DNA from: Mangrovihabitans endophyticus
GTDB lineage: Bacteria; Actinomycetota; Actinomycetes; Mycobacteriales; Micromonosporaceae
Length of the DNA stretch: 64,000 bases
Assembly (NCBI RefSeq): GCF_014646155.1
Contig: NZ_BMMX01000006.1
Coordinates: 62,001 to 126,000, forward strand
Direction: 5' to 3'
A program made the position numbers and the translations under genes. Below are positions 17,257-25,602 of the stretch, piece by piece. The stretch's first letter is position 1; each line of letters begins with the position of its first letter. The notes beneath the pieces were generated by a model that was not told where the DNA came from, ran no database searches, and worked only from the letters and a program-made list of their open reading frames with translations.

Positions 17257-18045
17257 TCAGGCGGACGGGAGCAGCAGGGACGTGTACCAGTCGGCGATCG
17301 GCGCCGCGGCGAAGACCGCGAGGAAGGCGCCGCCGAGCATGTACGGGCCGAACGGGATGCGGCTCTTGCGGGTCGCCAGCCGGGCGGCCAGCAGCACCAT
17401 GCCCACCGCGCCGCCGAGCAGAAAGGCGGCGAACGCGCCGACGGCCACCCAGCTCCAGCCGAGCCAGCCGAGGTAGAAGCCGAGCAACGGGGCGAGCTTC
17501 ACGTCACCGCCACCCATGCCCTTGGGCAGCACGGCGAGCACCCAGTAGAACGCGTACAGGGCCGCGGCGGCGGCCAGGGCGCGCAGCGGGGCGCTCCAGT
17601 CATGCCCGGCGACGGCGGCGGGCAGCAGCAGCGCGGCGGCCACGCCGTACGAGGGCAGCACGATCCGGTCCGGCAGCCGCAGCACGTCCAGGTCGATGGC
17701 GGCCAGGGCGACGGCGATCGCCGCGAGGTACAGGTAGGCGGGCAGCTCCCAGGACAGCCCGAACCGGGCGGTCACCGCGACGAACAGCGCCGCCGTCACG
17801 GCCTCGACGAGCGGGTAGCGGGCGCTGATCGGCGCCGCGCAGTCCGCGCATCGCCCGCGCAGCAGCAGCCAGCCGAGCACCGGGACGTTGTGCCGCGCAC
17901 GTACCGCGACGCCGCAGTGCGGGCAGTGCGATCCGGGCGCGACGAGCGACTCGCCGCGCGGCACCCGATGGATGACGACGTTGAGGAACGACCCGACCAC
18001 GAGACCGAGGACGCCGGCGGCACAGAGCAGTGCGGGCTGCGGCAT
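17257..18045 (-). CDS. pilD: Type IV prepilin peptidase / N-methyltransferase
   Basis: A 262-aa polytopic membrane enzyme that cleaves prepilin leaders and methylates the new N-terminus. The cytoplasmic zinc motif has two CxxC pairs ('CPHCGVAVRARH' and 'CADCAAPIS'). The two aspartyl-protease motifs are 'AAIDLDVLRLPD' and 'GMGGGDVKLAPLLGF' (GxGD). Several hydrophobic helices fill the rest. It acts on the three prepilins of this operon. Confidence 0.93.
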   Translation of the reverse strand: MPQPALLCAAGVLGLVVGSFLNVVIHRVPRGESLVAPGSHCPHCGVAVRARHNVPVLGWLLLRGRCADCAAPISARYPLVEAVTAALFVAVTARFGLSWELPAYLYLAAIAVALAAIDLDVLRLPDRIVLPSYGVAAALLLPAAVAGHDWSAPLRALAAAAALYAFYWVLAVLPKGMGGGDVKLAPLLGFYLGWLGWSWVAVGAFAAFLLGGAVGMVLLAARLATRKSRIPFGPYMLGGAFLAVFAAAPIADWYTSLLLPSA

Positions 18046-18133
18046 GGCCGTCCTCCTGTTCTCGTGATGGGGTCGGTGGGTGTGCGTCGGGCGGCGAGCT
18101 GCGACGGCTCGCCGCCCGGAACGCGGTGCGGGA

Positions 18134-18583
18134 TCAGGAGGCGCAGGTGCCGATCTGGACGTCGGCGTCCTTGACCGAGCCGCCGGCCGAGCTGTCGTAC
18201 AGGTAGACCTTGCCGCTGCCGCCCTCGTTGGTGGCGCAGACCAGATAGCTCGTGGTGGGGCTGCCGACCGGGACGTAGGTCATCTTGGTCTTGTCGGACA
18301 GCGTGATCTTCTGGTCGCCGATGGTGACCGGTGAGGTGGTCTCGTTGGCGAACCCGGTCGGGTAGGCGTTGCCGTTGTCGGTGTAGTACTGCTCGATCGC
18401 GCTGATCGCGCCGCGCACGTCGGACTGCGCCGACTTGTCGGCCGCGCCCTGCCGGTAGTTCAGATAGACCGGCACGGCGATGGCCACCAGCACGCCGATG
18501 ATGACCACGACCACCAGCAGCTCGATGAGGGTGAACCCCTCATCCTCCTTCTTGGCGCGCAGCCGTGCGATGGTGTCCTGCAT
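18134..18583 (-). CDS. pilA: Major type IV pilin (PilA-like)
   Basis: A 149-aa prepilin. The leader is 16 residues, ending '…AKKEDEG', with mature start 'FTLIELLVVVVIIGVLVAIA', the canonical +1 Phe and +5 Glu plus hydrophobic spine helix. The globular domain has 'AISAIEQYYTDNGNAYPTGF', common in actinobacterial and clostridial pilins. Two cysteines near the C-terminus (…VCATNE… and …GTCAS) probably form the D-region disulfide. It is preceded by 73 bp of non-coding sequence after pilC, allowing an extra promoter for the most abundant subunit. Confidence 0.9.
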   Translation of the reverse strand: MQDTIARLRAKKEDEGFTLIELLVVVVIIGVLVAIAVPVYLNYRQGAADKSAQSDVRGAISAIEQYYTDNGNAYPTGFANETTSPVTIGDQKITLSDKTKMTYVPVGSPTTSYLVCATNEGGSGKVYLYDSSAGGSVKDADVQIGTCAS

Positions 18584-18656
18584 TGGGGGTGCCTCCAGGG
18601 TGGCTCAGGGGTGGGGACGGTCGGCGACCGAACCGGTCGCCTGGTGTTCCAGGGGC

Positions 18657-19886
18657 TCAGCCCTGGATGTTCTGATAGATGGTGAACATCGGTAGGTAGA
18701 GACAGACCACCATTCCGCCGACCACGGCGCCCATGACGAGGACCATGATCGGTTCGATCGAGGCGGTCAGGGACTCGGCGGCGCTGTCGACTTCCCTGTC
18801 GTAGAAATCGGCAACCTTGTCGAGCATCTGACTGATTTGGCCGCTTTCTTCGCCGACCTCGATCATCTGTGTGACCATCTCGGGGAAGATCTTGTGGCGA
18901 CGCAGCGCCGACGACATGGGCTGTCCCTCGCGCACCGCGGCCTGCACGTCCCGCATCGCCGCGTTGATCACCGCGTTCCCGGTGGTCTCGCCGACCACGG
19001 ACAGCGCCTGCATCACCGGGACGCCGACGTTGAGCAGCAAGCCCAGGTTGCGGGAGAACCGGCTCATCGCCATCTTGCGGAACAGCGAACCGAACACCGG
19101 AAGCCGCAGCTTGAACCGGTCGAATGCCTCGCGCAGTTCCTCGTCCTGGCGCAGGCGCTGCTTGAAGACCGCAGTGCCGCCGCCGACGATGATCACTACG
19201 AGCGGGCCGATCCACCACATGTTGTGACTGGCGTCGACCATCGCCTGGGTGATGGCCGGCAGCTCGCCGCCGAGGTTCTTGAACATCTGTTCGAAGATCG
19301 GCACGATGAAGATCAGCACCGCCGCGATCAGCACGAAGGTGAACGCGAGCACGATCGCCGGGTACGTCAGCGCGCTCTTGATCTTGCCGCGGAGTGCGGA
19401 GTCCTTCTCCAGGCTGTCCGCGATCTGCTCCAGCGCGCGGTCGATCATGCCGCCCGTCTCGCCGGCCCGGATCATGGCGATCATCAGCCGGGGAAAGGCC
19501 CGGTCGTGTTTGGCCATCGCCGCGGACAGCGAGGCGCCTCCGGACACGTCCGTACGCACCTCGCCCACCGCCCGCTTGAGTGCGGGCGAAGTGGTCTGCT
19601 CCTCCAGAATCGCCAGCGACCGCAGCAGCGACATGCCGGAGGCGGTCATCGTGGCGAACTGGCGGGCGAACACCGCCAAGTCGTTGAGCTTCACCCGGCT
19701 GCCCAGACCGGGGATGCTGATCTCCCGGTTCAGGCCCTGGCCGGCCGCGGTCAGCTCCAGCGGCATCTCGCCGCGGCTGCGCAGCAGGTTGGACGCGGCG
19801 GCCTCGTTGGCCGCCTCGATGGTGCCCTTCGACTTACGGCCGTCGGCGTCGATGGTGTTGTACTGAAAGGTCTTCAGCGTCGGCAC
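18657..19886 (-). CDS. pilC: Type IV pilus inner-membrane platform protein PilC
   Basis: A 409-aa protein with two GspF domains: 'FARQFATMTASGMSLLRSLA' in the first and 'FSRNLGLLLNVGVPVMQALS' in the second. TMs lie around residues 170-195 and 220-240, and there is a C-terminal TM ('PIMVLVMGAVVGGMVVCLYLP'). It anchors the ATPases to the pilus base. The ATG is 4 bp after the pilT stop. Confidence 0.93.
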   Translation of the reverse strand: MPTLKTFQYNTIDADGRKSKGTIEAANEAAASNLLRSRGEMPLELTAAGQGLNREISIPGLGSRVKLNDLAVFARQFATMTASGMSLLRSLAILEEQTTSPALKRAVGEVRTDVSGGASLSAAMAKHDRAFPRLMIAMIRAGETGGMIDRALEQIADSLEKDSALRGKIKSALTYPAIVLAFTFVLIAAVLIFIVPIFEQMFKNLGGELPAITQAMVDASHNMWWIGPLVVIIVGGGTAVFKQRLRQDEELREAFDRFKLRLPVFGSLFRKMAMSRFSRNLGLLLNVGVPVMQALSVVGETTGNAVINAAMRDVQAAVREGQPMSSALRRHKIFPEMVTQMIEVGEESGQISQMLDKVADFYDREVDSAAESLTASIEPIMVLVMGAVVGGMVVCLYLPMFTIYQNIQG

Positions 19887-19889
19887 GGC

Positions 19890-21020
19890 TCACCGCCCTC
19901 CGATCAGTCGGCGTAGCTCTTCCGGCGAATGGCAGATCTCCATCGCCACCTCCACGGCGACCACACCCTCGCGGACCTTCTCAGCCAGGTGCTGGTCGAA
20001 GGCCAACATCCCGTCGCCCGCGCCGGCCTGCATGAACGAGGGGATCTGGTGCGACTTGCCCTCGCGGATCAGGCTGCGGATGGCCGGGGTGGCGGTCAGG
20101 ATCTCGCAGATCACCTGACGCCCCTTGCCGTCGGCGCGGGGCGCCAGCGCCTGGGTGACCACGCCCTGCAGGCTCGCGGCGAGTTGCGCGCGGATCTGCA
20201 ACTGCTGGTGCGGCGGGAAGATGTCGATGACCCGGTCGATGGTCTGCGTGGCGCTCTGCGTGTGCAGCGTGGCCAGCACCAGGTGGCCGGTTTCCGCCGC
20301 GGTCAGCGCGGTGGCCGTGGTCTCCAGGTCGCGCAGCTCGCCGACCAGGATGATGTCCGGGTCCTGGCGCAGGGCGTGCTTGAGCGCGGTGGCGAAGGTG
20401 CCGGTGTCCGACCCCACCTCGCGCTGGTTGACCACGCTGCGCTTGTGCGGGTGCAGGAACTCGATCGGGTCCTCGATGGTGATGATGTGCGACGCCCGCG
20501 TACGGTTGGCGAGATCCAGCACCGACGCCAGGGTGGTGGTCTTGCCGGAGCCGGTCGGCCCGGTGACCAGCACCAGGCCGCGGGGCAGGTGGGCGAAGCG
20601 AGTGACCGAATCCGGCATGCCGAGCTCGTCCAGCGGCTTGATCTCGTGCGGGATGGCCCGGAAGACCGCGCCGCAAGAGTTGCGCTGCACGTAGAGGTTG
20701 CCCCGGAACCGGGAGACGCCCACGATGCTGTGCGCGAAGTCCATCTCCTGGTCGCGCTGGAACGCGGACCATTGCTCCGGGGTCAGCGCCGCGCGGGCGA
20801 GCAGGGCGGTGTCGGCGGAGTTCAGCTTTCCGTACCCGGTGATCGGCCGGAGGCTGCCGTCCACCCGGATCATCGGCGGGGAGCCGACGGTCAGGTGCAG
20901 GTCCGAACCGCGGGACTCGACGAGCGTGACGAGCATCTGGTTGAGCACCGCGAGATCGTCTGGGGCGTGTGCGTCAACCGGTTCCGTCTGCCGCGGGACC
21001 TGGTGGTCGAGCGTGTGCAT
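19890..21020 (-). CDS. pilT: Pilus retraction ATPase PilT
   Basis: A 376-aa hexameric ATPase. Walker A is 'LVTGPTGSGKTTTLASVLD', the Asp box 'ITIEDPIEFLHPHKRSVVNQ', Walker B 'DPDIILVGELRDLETTATAL' and the His box 'TGHLVLATLHTQSATQTIDR'. The C-terminal 'AIRSLIREGKSHQIPSFMQA' is the PilT-type AIRNLIRE motif needed for retraction, which separates it from PilB. Retraction powers twitching or tight adhesion. It lies 88 bp after pilB. Confidence 0.94.
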   Translation of the reverse strand: MHTLDHQVPRQTEPVDAHAPDDLAVLNQMLVTLVESRGSDLHLTVGSPPMIRVDGSLRPITGYGKLNSADTALLARAALTPEQWSAFQRDQEMDFAHSIVGVSRFRGNLYVQRNSCGAVFRAIPHEIKPLDELGMPDSVTRFAHLPRGLVLVTGPTGSGKTTTLASVLDLANRTRASHIITIEDPIEFLHPHKRSVVNQREVGSDTGTFATALKHALRQDPDIILVGELRDLETTATALTAAETGHLVLATLHTQSATQTIDRVIDIFPPHQQLQIRAQLAASLQGVVTQALAPRADGKGRQVICEILTATPAIRSLIREGKSHQIPSFMQAGAGDGMLAFDQHLAEKVREGVVAVEVAMEICHSPEELRRLIGGR

Positions 21021-21108
21021 CTGCTCACCGGCAATCTCTGGGCTGATCCGACGCCCCCTTTCATCGGCACGGTGACCGGGTGGTTTAGCCGGGACGTCCC
21101 GGTACGCC

Positions 21109-22776
21109 TCAGATCGCCACCCGGGACACCTCGCGCACCGCGGTCAGGCCGCCGGCCGCCTTCGCCAGACCGTCCGCGCGCAGGTCGTACATGCCCTGGG
21201 CGAGAGCCACCTCGCGGATCTCGCCGGCGGAGGCACGTCGGATGGTGAGCGACTCGATCTCCGGGCTGATCGGCATCACCTCGTGCAGCGCGATCCGGCC
21301 GCGGAATCCGGTGTTGGCGCAGTTGCGGCAGCCGACCGGCCGGTACACCGCCTCCGGGACCCGCAGATCCTCGAACGGCCAGCGCGCGCCGACCAGCTCC
21401 TCCTCGGTGGGCACGTACGCCTCCTTGCACCAGTCGCACAGCCGGCGGGCGAGCCGCTGCGCCAGCACACAGTCCAGCGACGAGCCCACCAGGAACGGCT
21501 CGATGCCCATCTCGGTGAGCCGGGTGACCGCGCCGGGGGCGTCGTTGGTGTGCAGGGTGGAAAGCACCAGGTGGCCGGTGAGGGAGGCTTCCACGGCGAT
21601 CTGCGCGGTGTTGCCGTCCCGGATCTCGCCGATCAGCACCACGTCCGGGTCCGACCGCAGGATGGCCGGCAACACGGCGGCGAAGGTCAGCCCGGCCTTG
21701 GAATTCACCTGAACCTGGTTGACGCCGCGCAGCCGGTACTCGACGGGGTCCTCCACCGTGATCACGTTGATCTCCGGTTTGCTGATCCGGCCCAGCGTCG
21801 CGTACAGCGTGGTGGATTTGCCGGAGCCGGTGGGTCCGGTGACCAGGACCATGCCGTGCGGCTTGCTGAACGACTCCTGGAACCGGGCCAGGTTGTGCTC
21901 GGTGAAGCCAAGCTTGGTCATGTCGAGGTCGATGCCGCCGGTGTCCAACACACGGAGCACGATCTTCTCGCCCCACACCGTGGGCAGCGTCGCCGTGCGC
22001 AGGTCGACGGTGCGGTCCCGGATCAGCGCGGTGATCCGGCCGTTCTGCGGCACCCGCTTCTCGGTGATGTCGACCCCGGACATGATCTTCAGGCGGGAGG
22101 TGAGCGCCGCGGTCACGCCGCGCGGAATGGTGTCCAGTTCATGCAGCACGCCGTCGATCCGGTAGCGGACCCGCATGTCGTCCTCGGTCGGTTCCAGGTG
22201 CAGGTCGGAGGCGCGGTTCTGCACCGCCTGCTCGATCAGGCTGTTCACGTAGCGCACGATCGGCGCGTCGTCGGCGCTGGTGGCCTGGGCGGTCATCCCG
22301 GCCTGGTCGTCCAGCACGTCGTCCGCGAGCTCGGCGAGGTCGCTGTCCTCACGCTGCAACCGTTCGATGATCCGGCGCACCTCGCTGCGGGCCACCACCA
22401 CCGGGCGAACCGTCATGCCGGTGGCCGCCCGCACGTCGTCCAGCGCCACCACGTCGCCCGGGTCGGTGACGCCGACGGTCAGCTCGCCGTCGCTGATCGC
22501 CAGGCCGAGCACGCGATGGCGCAGCACCACGGGCAGCGGGATGCGGCGCAGCGCGGCCGGGTCGGGGGAGAACCCGACCAGGTCCAGGGTGTTGATGCCG
22601 AACGCGGCGGCGGCCGCCGTGGTGAGCTGCTCCTCGGTGACGACCTGGTCGTTGATCAGCACGGCCCGGACCGACCGGCCGCTGCGCTGCGCCTCATCGG
22701 CGGCAGCATCCACCGCGCGGGGGTCGGCGCCGATCTGCTTCAGCGCGTCCAGCAGCGGGCGGAAGGTCTGATCCAT
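21109..22776 (-). CDS. pilB: Pilus extension ATPase PilB (GspE family)
   Basis: A 555-aa assembly ATPase, first gene of the pilus operon. It has an N-terminal MshEN/GspE_N domain (to about residue 160), Walker A 'LVTGPTGSGKSTTLYATLG', Walker B 'RSDPDVVLIGEIRDGNTAQ' and the tetracysteine zinc motif 'CDWCKEAY' plus 'CRNCANTGFRGR'. MshEN domains can bind c-di-GMP in some PilB proteins; whether this one does is not evident. ATG 22776 has 'gagg' about 5 nt upstream. Confidence 0.94.
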   Translation of the reverse strand: MDQTFRPLLDALKQIGADPRAVDAAADEAQRSGRSVRAVLINDQVVTEEQLTTAAAAAFGINTLDLVGFSPDPAALRRIPLPVVLRHRVLGLAISDGELTVGVTDPGDVVALDDVRAATGMTVRPVVVARSEVRRIIERLQREDSDLAELADDVLDDQAGMTAQATSADDAPIVRYVNSLIEQAVQNRASDLHLEPTEDDMRVRYRIDGVLHELDTIPRGVTAALTSRLKIMSGVDITEKRVPQNGRITALIRDRTVDLRTATLPTVWGEKIVLRVLDTGGIDLDMTKLGFTEHNLARFQESFSKPHGMVLVTGPTGSGKSTTLYATLGRISKPEINVITVEDPVEYRLRGVNQVQVNSKAGLTFAAVLPAILRSDPDVVLIGEIRDGNTAQIAVEASLTGHLVLSTLHTNDAPGAVTRLTEMGIEPFLVGSSLDCVLAQRLARRLCDWCKEAYVPTEEELVGARWPFEDLRVPEAVYRPVGCRNCANTGFRGRIALHEVMPISPEIESLTIRRASAGEIREVALAQGMYDLRADGLAKAAGGLTAVREVSRVAI

Positions 22777-22923
22777 GACATCCTCGGAAAACAGTGCGTT
22801 AGGGATACGTCTGTCCCATCGGACGCCGCCGCCGGGAACTGAGTGACCGCACGCCCGCCGGGCCGGGCCCGATCCCGCCTCCAGGGGTGAACACCGGCCG
22901 CCACTGGCCGCCGTTGTTGCGTT

Positions 22924-23047
22924 CCGCTAAAGCGGATCTATCGACGCGATTAATGGCAGATTCGACAACCTTGTCTTGTCGTCGACCGTGGGCGATAGTG
23001 GGACCGCTCGCGTCGACGAAATCATCGACAATGAGCCGTTTTTTTGA
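22924..23047. promoter_or_regulatory. Candidate operator region upstream of the acyltransferase gene
   Basis: This is the right part of the 271-bp gap between pilB and the biosynthetic cluster. It holds the palindrome CCGCTaaAGCGG (22924-22935), whose minus strand contains TTTAGCGG, a motif also found before pepM/plsC and, without the last G, before the isonitrile oxidase gene. Five TCGAC pentamers follow at 22941, 22962, 22982, 23013 and 23025, at spacings of 21, 20, 31 and 12 bp, roughly multiples of one helical turn. SARP activators typically bind such phased repeats. 22777-22923 contains nothing that I recognise besides the pilB upstream region. Confidence 0.5.
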
Positions 23048-24346
23048 ATGACAAATTCGGGGGCGTGCGTGGAAAACGGCGTTGGTGTGGCGAGAAATTC
23101 GACCAGTGCGGTCGATATCTCATCTCCGGTCTCCTCGTCCACGCGCCTCGATTCGCTGACCGGGCTGCGTGGCTTGACGTCCACCTGGATCTATGTCTTT
23201 CACTTCTTTACTTTTCGGTTCGTGCTCGATCAGAGCCACCACCTCCAATTCGTGCAACTCGACCGGCCGCGGTTTCTCACGATGGCCGGCAACATGGCGC
23301 TGTCCAGCTTCTTCGTGCTGAGCGGTTTTGTGCTCACACTGACCACCAGTCCGCGAACCAGCCTGATGAACTTCTGCGCCAAACGCGTCGGGAAGCTCTA
23401 TCCCATTTATTTCGTTACGTCGGCCCTGGCCATAGTTGCGATCCTTCTCATCGGCATGCCGATCACCGGCGAGAACATCGCCCTGCACCTGACGCTGCTC
23501 CAGTCCTGGGTGCCCTTCCAGGACATCTACCACGGCGTCAACCCGGTGACCTGGTCACTGAGTACCGAGGCGTTCTTCTACGTGCTGTTCCCGTTGTCCC
23601 TGTTCCTCTTCCGGCGGTTGTCCACCCGGGCCCTGGTGATCCTGATGGGCGTTGCGATCTTCCTGGAGTTCGCCCTCCCGCTGTATGCCGCCCGCTACTT
23701 CACGGTGCGCTCCGGCGGCGATCACTCGGCGTTCCTGACGTCCGGCAACAACGGCGGCGACCTGGTCTACTGGTTCACCCTCGCCTGCCCGCCGTACCGA
23801 TTCCTGGAATTCGCCGTGGGGATGATGTGCTGCCTGCTCCTGCGGCGCCGGGTGGTGCCGGTGGTGCGCCAGCGATGGGCGTGGACACTGGTGGCGATCG
23901 GCTATCTGGCCGGCACTTTCGCTCCCGGGCCGTGGCAGCGCACGTCCGTCGGGCTTATCCCGCTGGCCGTGCTCCTGATCGCCCTGGCCCAGGCCGATCT
24001 CGCCGAACGCGCCTGTTTCCTGCGGATGCGGATGTTCGTCCGCCTCGGCGACCTGTCCTACGGGCTCTATGCGATCCAGTTGCTGGTCCTGCTGCCCAGC
24101 TACCCGTTCCTCTTGCGCGGGCTCTCGGCCGGGCTGGGCATCGACGAGCAGGTGCTCGGGCGCGCGCCCTGGAACCTCGTCTTCCTGGTGGCGTACTTCC
24201 TGCTCATCGTCGCCTTGGCGATGCCGCTGCACCGGTACGTCGAGGTGCCGGCCTATGAGTTCGCGCGCAAGTTGTTCCGCGACCGTCCCGCCTCGCCGAC
24301 GTTCGCCGCCGAGCGGGCGGAGACGCCGGATCGGGCCGCGCCGTGA
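23048..24346 (+). CDS. Membrane acyltransferase (acyltransferase 3 family)
   Basis: A 432-aa polytopic protein of the Acyl_transf_3 (OafA/NodX) family. It begins the fold with 'RLDSLTGLRGLTSTWIYVFH' (the R-x-GLRG and catalytic His helix) and has about ten hydrophobic segments, including 'SFFVLSGFVLTL' and 'GINPV/VNPVTWSLSTEAFFYV'-type sequence ('TWSLSTEAFFYVLF'). Such enzymes transfer acyl groups to sugars or lipids at the membrane. It is the first plus-strand gene of the cluster and overlaps the FMO gene by 4 bp (GTGA). The ATG 23048 lacks a clear ribosome-binding site and the first ~35 residues are not conserved-looking, so the start is uncertain. Confidence 0.82.
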   Translation: MTNSGACVENGVGVARNSTSAVDISSPVSSSTRLDSLTGLRGLTSTWIYVFHFFTFRFVLDQSHHLQFVQLDRPRFLTMAGNMALSSFFVLSGFVLTLTTSPRTSLMNFCAKRVGKLYPIYFVTSALAIVAILLIGMPITGENIALHLTLLQSWVPFQDIYHGVNPVTWSLSTEAFFYVLFPLSLFLFRRLSTRALVILMGVAIFLEFALPLYAARYFTVRSGGDHSAFLTSGNNGGDLVYWFTLACPPYRFLEFAVGMMCCLLLRRRVVPVVRQRWAWTLVAIGYLAGTFAPGPWQRTSVGLIPLAVLLIALAQADLAERACFLRMRMFVRLGDLSYGLYAIQLLVLLPSYPFLLRGLSAGLGIDEQVLGRAPWNLVFLVAYFLLIVALAMPLHRYVEVPAYEFARKLFRDRPASPTFAAERAETPDRAAP

Positions 24347-25578
24347 AGATCGCCGTGATCGGCTCCGGCGTTTCCGGCATCGCAGCGGTTCGCGAGATCG
24401 GCGCCGAGGTTCCGGGCGCCCACGTCACCTGGCTGTCCGCGGACACCGAAGCCGGAGGTCTGTGGAACGCGTCGTCGACCTGCGCCCGGGTCTACGACTC
24501 CCTGTTTCTCAACACGTCGCGGCGGCAGAGCACATTCCACGGCACCCGCATCCCGGTGGATCCATGGATCGAATTCGTGCACCACTCGATCTACGCGACC
24601 TATCTGGCCGAGGTGGCGGCCGATTGCCGCGGTGTGGACCGGCGATGGGGGCATCGGGTGACATCGGTGTCGCGGCATGCCGACGGTGGTTGGCGGGTCG
24701 CCTGGCGGGACGCGGACGGCCATGCCGACGCCGCGTGCTTCGCGGCCGTGATCGACGCGACCGGTCGCAACGCCGAGCCGCGATGGCCCGGCGTCGCCGT
24801 CGACCCCGAACCGTCGTACGAGTATCGGCATTCGGCGGCATATCGCAACGCGGCGCCTTATCGGGGCCGGAATGTGCTGGTGGTGGGCAACGGGGCCTCC
24901 GCCGTGGACATCGCCTGCGAACTGGTCGGCGTGGCGTCCGGGGTCACCGTCAGCGTGCGTACCCCGAAGTGGCACCTGCCCAAGATGATGTTCGGGCGGC
25001 CGGTGGACCGGTCCGCCGAGGGCTTGCTCGGCCGGTTCCCCGGGGCGCGTCGCCTCACCGCGGCCGTCGCCGAGTTCGTGGTCCGAAAGGTGCTCGGGCC
25101 CTACCCCACGTACGGTCTCGGGGTCCCGCCGTCGCCGCTGGCGGCGTCCACACCGGTGCTCAACGACCACTTCCTGGGTGACCTCAGCCACGGGCGGATC
25201 GCGGTGCGGGGACCGGTGGTCGAACTCGGACGGACCGCGGTGCGTTTCGCCGACGGCGAGGCGGCCTTCGACGCCGTCATCGCCGCTACCGGATTTCGCG
25301 AACGGGCCGTTCACCTGCCCGGCGACGTGCAGGAACTGCTCGGCACCGGAGGGCTCGGGCTGGCCCTGGAAGCGCCGGGGCGGCCAGCTCTCTTCCTCAT
25401 GAACCGGTTCCGCTGCGGCGACGCCGCGGTGCGATGCGCCGAGGTGCAGGCCGCCGCGATCGGCCGGGCCCTGCGGCGCGGCCAGGCGCTCCGGCCGGGT
25501 CCGCTGCCGCGGCCGGTGGCGCCCGGCGCCCGGATCACCGCGGGCGTCCTGCGCGGCGCGTACGCCGCATATCAGTGA
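24343..25578 (+). CDS. Flavin-containing monooxygenase-like enzyme
   Basis: A 411-aa FAD/NADPH enzyme. The FAD motif is 'IAVIGSGVSGIAAVREIG', with 'DTEAGGLWN' after it. The NADPH motif is 'NVLVVGNGASAVDIACELVG', preceded by 'YRHSAAYRNAAPYRGR', which has the HS-x2-Y core of the class B FMO signature. 'VIAATGFRERAVHLPG' is the ATGF linker. It could N- or S-oxygenate or carry out a Baeyer-Villiger step on the cluster product. The GTG start overlaps the acyltransferase stop (GTGA), and the P450 gene follows 24 bp downstream, so the three genes are probably co-transcribed. Confidence 0.82.
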   Translation: MKIAVIGSGVSGIAAVREIGAEVPGAHVTWLSADTEAGGLWNASSTCARVYDSLFLNTSRRQSTFHGTRIPVDPWIEFVHHSIYATYLAEVAADCRGVDRRWGHRVTSVSRHADGGWRVAWRDADGHADAACFAAVIDATGRNAEPRWPGVAVDPEPSYEYRHSAAYRNAAPYRGRNVLVVGNGASAVDIACELVGVASGVTVSVRTPKWHLPKMMFGRPVDRSAEGLLGRFPGARRLTAAVAEFVVRKVLGPYPTYGLGVPPSPLAASTPVLNDHFLGDLSHGRIAVRGPVVELGRTAVRFADGEAAFDAVIAATGFRERAVHLPGDVQELLGTGGLGLALEAPGRPALFLMNRFRCGDAAVRCAEVQAAAIGRALRRGQALRPGPLPRPVAPGARITAGVLRGAYAAYQ

Positions 25579-25602
25579 GAGAACAGATCGAGAGGTGGGA
25601 AG

